Shown one piece after another: positions 11,617 through 14,214 of a DNA stretch of 14,214 nucleotides. The stretch covers positions 1 to 14,214 of the forward strand of contig JBFFXF010000189.1 in NCBI GenBank assembly GCA_041569895.1, given 5' to 3'. Each line of letters begins with the position of its first letter. Position 1 is the stretch's first letter. The notes under the pieces are model-generated. The model did no database searches. It was not told the DNA's origin and saw only the letters and a program-made list of their open reading frames with translations. This DNA comes from JBFFXF01 sp041569895 (GTDB lineage Bacteria; Planctomycetota; UBA8108; JACQVS01). The translations under genes were made by a program, and so were the position numbers.

Positions 11617-13713
11617 ATGTCTCCAGGTGTCCCCACGTCGGGCAGGATCGCGGCCGCCCTGACGCTGTCCGTCCTGCTCCTCCCCGCCGTACGCGGCAAC
11701 TCCGAGATCTTCGAGCAGCCCGAGATCCAGTTCGACGTGCTGCTCGACGTCCCGCAGATCAACCGTTTCGAGACGACGCTGCGGTTCGGCCGCAACGACG
11801 ATATCTTCGTCGAGGTCGACGCGAGCCTCCGCTTCGACAGCCGCGGACGCGTCGTCTGCAACAGCGACTGCACCGTCGACGGCGTGCCCGTCGAGGTGAA
11901 GGGCGTGATGAAGCGCCGCAACGATCGCTGGTTCTACAAGATCGTCCTGCGCAGCACCGAGACGCCCCGCACGGTCGTCAAGGCCGTCGGCTTCGTCGAC
12001 GACGGGATGGCGACGCTCATCTACCGCGGTCCCAAGGGAAAGGGCCGTGTCCGCGACGCGCCGGTGGTGCTGTCGCCGCTGGCCGGCCCCGCGCCGGCGC
12101 GCGTCACGCTCACCCCGACCGTCTCCGGGTCGGGCAGGATCACCGGCGCGGGACGGTTCCCGACCGGCTTCGGCAGCGAGGAGGAGCTCGAGGGCAAGCT
12201 CGTCGGTCGCGCCGTCGGCAACTTCGTCAAGTGGACGCTGAAGGGTCGCGGGCGGAAGCTCATCTTTCAGGGCTTCCTTCGCGAGAACCAGGTCTACGCC
12301 GGCACGCTCCTCGTGCGGCTGCCACCCGAGAAGAACCTCGTCTCCGAGTTCGGCTTCCCCGAGCGCATCAACGTCGCGCCGTCGGCGTTGCCGAAGGTGG
12401 AGAAGCAGAAGCCCTTCGTGCTCCGCTTCACGTTCCCGCTGGTCGACCGCAGGACGAACCGACCGATCCGACCGGGCGGAGACGGCCAGGGGACGCCGCC
12501 GCCGACCGGCACCGACTTCAGCGTCTTCGAGGACAGCGTGCTGATCGACCCGCTCGAGACCAACCAGTTCCTGACGTCGAACGACGTCAGGCCGCTCGAG
12601 GTGGTGCTCATCCTCGACTACTCGCGCAGCATGAAGGACAGCATCGACGCCATGGTGAGCGCGGCGAACTCGTTCCTCGGCCGCCTCGGCGAGAACGCGT
12701 CGATCTCGGTGATGGGTTTCTGGGAGCGCCAGGGAGGACGCGGCTTCATCTCGGAGAACGAGCAGCCGGCCCGCTACACCGTCGAGGAGAAGCTGGCGTT
12801 CTTCGACCGGCTGAGACGGTTCGATCCGGGCGAGCACGGCGCCAGCGAGATCTGGGACGCGCTCGACGAGGCGCTCGACGTCCTGCCGCCGCCGCAGAGC
12901 GGCGTGTCGCAGGCGGTCGTCTTCCTCTCCGACGGCCACGACACCTCGAGCGGCACCTCGGTCGATGACATCATCCGCAAGTCGCAGGCGCGAGCCGTCA
13001 ACTTTTACCCGCTGGGCTTCAACGTCCGGGCCGACGTGTTTCCCGAGGACCGCAAGAACCTGCTGCGGATCGCGCGCGAGAGCGGCGGCGCGGCGTTCTT
13101 CGAGACCGCCGGCGACCGCGACGTCGAGCAAAAGCTCGGCCGTCTCTTCCAGGTGGTCTCCGACAAGCTGATCAGCGAGTGGGTGCTGACGTACGTGACG
13201 CTGAAGACATCCGCGCGGCACGTCGTCGAGGTGCGCAGCGAGTACGAGTTCGCCAAGCCGCTGCGGCTGTCGCACGTGTTCGAGGTGAACGACGACCTCA
13301 TCGGCGACATCCGCCAGGGGATCCTCTCGCTGCGGCCCGAGGTGTCGACGACGCCGGACGTGCGACGGTACGCGCTGCACGCGAACTACGTGCCCCGCGG
13401 CGTCAGTCGTCTCCGCATTACCGTCGACGTGGAGCCGGCGGAGGCGGTCGCCGGGATCGAGCTCTTCGAGGAGAACGGTCTGCTCACGAGCTCCAGGGGC
13501 TGGACCGCCGCCGCGGACGGCGACGGGGCCTTCCTGATCGTCAACGAGTCCCGCGACGAGCTCGAATACGGCGCGTTCGGACTGCTCCTCGACGTCACCG
13601 TCGAGGGCGGCCGCCTCCTGCGCCTGTGCGTCGACGACCGCATCTACACCGTGAACAAGACCTTCGTCTTCACGGACACGGGGACGGCGTGCGCGGACGT
13701 GATCGGCGAATAG
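11617..13713 (+). CDS. Secreted von Willebrand factor A (VWA) domain protein
   Basis: This 698-aa protein from ATG 11617 has AAGGAG at 11604-11609, 7 nt upstream. Residues about 1-27 are a Sec signal peptide (RIAAALTLSVLLLPAVRG); no lipobox or later membrane helix is seen, so it is periplasmic or exported. The N-terminal about 300 residues look beta-rich, with Cys81 and Cys85 close together (VVCNSDCTVDG) and no family I recognise. A VWA domain spans about 327-515: VVLILDYSRSMKDSID has the MIDAS signature DxSxS at 334-338, and AVVFLSDGHDTSSGTSVDDI supplies the later Asp of the site. The C-terminal about 180 residues are again beta-rich. VWA domains bind protein ligands through a divalent metal, so an adhesion or scaffold role is plausible. 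Its neighbour at 13952 is a PilX-like pilin, but 238 nt and several hairpins separate them. Confidence 0.9.
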   Translation: MSPGVPTSGRIAAALTLSVLLLPAVRGNSEIFEQPEIQFDVLLDVPQINRFETTLRFGRNDDIFVEVDASLRFDSRGRVVCNSDCTVDGVPVEVKGVMKRRNDRWFYKIVLRSTETPRTVVKAVGFVDDGMATLIYRGPKGKGRVRDAPVVLSPLAGPAPARVTLTPTVSGSGRITGAGRFPTGFGSEEELEGKLVGRAVGNFVKWTLKGRGRKLIFQGFLRENQVYAGTLLVRLPPEKNLVSEFGFPERINVAPSALPKVEKQKPFVLRFTFPLVDRRTNRPIRPGGDGQGTPPPTGTDFSVFEDSVLIDPLETNQFLTSNDVRPLEVVLILDYSRSMKDSIDAMVSAANSFLGRLGENASISVMGFWERQGGRGFISENEQPARYTVEEKLAFFDRLRRFDPGEHGASEIWDALDEALDVLPPPQSGVSQAVVFLSDGHDTSSGTSVDDIIRKSQARAVNFYPLGFNVRADVFPEDRKNLLRIARESGGAAFFETAGDRDVEQKLGRLFQVVSDKLISEWVLTYVTLKTSARHVVEVRSEYEFAKPLRLSHVFEVNDDLIGDIRQGILSLRPEVSTTPDVRRYALHANYVPRGVSRLRITVDVEPAEAVAGIELFEENGLLTSSRGWTAAADGDGAFLIVNESRDELEYGAFGLLLDVTVEGGRLLRLCVDDRIYTVNKTFVFTDTGTACADVIGE

Positions 13714-13951
13714 TCCGCTCGGTGGACGGCAGGAAAGCCGTCAAGACGCTGGATCCTCCGAAACACGCAGGAACCATACGCGCCGTCGAACGCTGACGGA
13801 CGCGATCCCTCCGACCTTTTCCGGCCGCAACTTCCGGAGAAGCGCCCCGCCGCCACCGGTCCGGCGCGAGACTTGCCGTTCCGGTAAATCGGTGTGTGTA
13901 TGCGGTAAGAACCGCAGGAGGAACGCGTAACGGAAGCCACTGGAGGGAGTC
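13714..13951 (+). other. Intergenic region with three hairpins between VWA and PilX-like genes
   Basis: No convincing gene lies here. Three simple inverted repeats are visible: GACGGC/GCCGTC at 13725-13730 and 13737-13742 (6-nt loop, just after the VWA stop); CTTTTCCGG/CCGGAGAAG at 13816-13824 and 13834-13842 (9 bp with one G-U, 9-nt loop); and TGCGGT/ACCGCA at 13901-13906 and 13911-13916 (AAGA loop). None has a T-run. The first two may end the VWA transcript; the third may belong to the leader of the next gene. I found no strong promoter, sigma-54 site or riboswitch match. Confidence 0.45.
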
Positions 13952-14214
13952 ATGAAGACTCGAACGGGTAGCGCTGTGAGCATTCGAAGCCGCAGGAACG
14001 GAACGCGGGAGCGCGGGGTGATTCTGGTCTTCGCGATGGTGATGACCCTGCTGATCATGGCGTTGTCGACCTCGGTCGCGGTCGTCTCCATGACCGAGTC
14101 GCGGGTAACGATCGACTCCGTCGAGGATCGCCAGGCGTTCTACCTCGCCGAGGCGGGCATCGACGCGGCCAAGTGGGAGCTCACCGACGGCCAGGATGGC
14201 AACCTGAACGCCAC
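13952..14214 (+). CDS. PilX-like type IV pilus assembly protein (3' end outside window)
   Basis: The frame is open from ATG 13952 to the window end (87 codons plus two bases), with GGAGG at 13942-13946, 5 nt upstream. After a basic N-terminus (IRSRRNGTRERG) comes a hydrophobic helix at about 23-47 (VILVFAMVMTLLIMALSTSV). Then follows MTESRVTIDSVEDRQAFYLAEAGIDAAKW, the PilX N-terminal pattern in which RQAFYLAEAG marks the end of the pilin helix. It lacks a canonical G|FTLIE leader but has RERG|VILVF at the equivalent place. PilX-type minor pilins help initiate and stabilise type IV pili in the inner membrane. It probably opens a minor-pilin operon continuing past the window. Confidence 0.85.
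   Translation, partial: MKTRTGSAVSIRSRRNGTRERGVILVFAMVMTLLIMALSTSVAVVSMTESRVTIDSVEDRQAFYLAEAGIDAAKWELTDGQDGNLNA

Noticed and set aside
11269..13380. A 703-codon minus-strand open frame across the dinB end and VWA gene
   Set aside because: It is antisense to two genes with clear motifs and ribosome binding sites.
13741..14091. A 116-codon minus-strand open frame near the end of the window
   Set aside because: It is opposite the PilX-like gene, which has a strong ribosome binding site, a membrane helix and the AEAG motif.

Overview
This is a chromosomal window from a very GC-rich bacterium. Long accidental open frames occur on every strand, as expected at this GC content. Several traits fit a soil or sediment lineage such as Acidobacteriota or Planctomycetota: a GH127/DUF1680 lipoprotein beside a Gfo/Idh/MocA oxidoreductase, a propeller-type sensor kinase, a two-repeat TPR protein, type IV pilin genes, and word-like low-complexity intergenic sequence. 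No 16S or other taxonomic marker is present, so this placement is an inference. I see no phage, transposase, CRISPR array, tRNA or rRNA.

Layout. (1) 1-2755, plus strand: the 3' part of a Gfo/Idh/MocA dehydrogenase, overlapped by 4 bp (GTGA) with a GH127-like lipoprotein, probably a sugar-catabolism pair. (2) 2756-3333: non-coding, with a possible small inverted-repeat element and hexanucleotide array A. (3) 3334-3771, plus strand: a type IV pilin-like protein, followed by array B, a nonamer repeat and a pyrimidine tract up to 4126. (4) 9676-4127, minus strand: a compact apparent operon of a TPR protein, a large propeller/Y_Y_Y/PAS/histidine kinase sensor and formate-tetrahydrofolate ligase (fhs). 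The sensor is cut by one in-frame TAA at 8414-8416. (5) 9677-10023: a divergent intergenic region with a TATAAT box and a leader made almost entirely of hexamer repeats (array C). It ends in nine G3N3 units running into the Shine-Dalgarno site. (6) 10024-11516, plus strand: a Trm112-like small protein overlapped by 4 bp with DNA polymerase IV (dinB). (7) 11617-13713, plus strand: a secreted VWA-domain protein with its own candidate promoter. (8) 13952-14214, plus strand: the start of a PilX-like minor pilin that runs off the window.

The most unusual content is non-coding. Three arrays share the same hexamer words: CGTCCT runs, GGNNTC runs and, in array C, CGGGNN. Arrays A and B lie in opposite orientation on either side of the pilin gene. 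Array C is probably the transcribed 5' leader of the Trm112-dinB pair and contains a textbook G-quadruplex motif next to the ribosome binding site. The second notable feature is the interrupted sensor kinase, whose reading frame is intact on both sides of a single stop codon.
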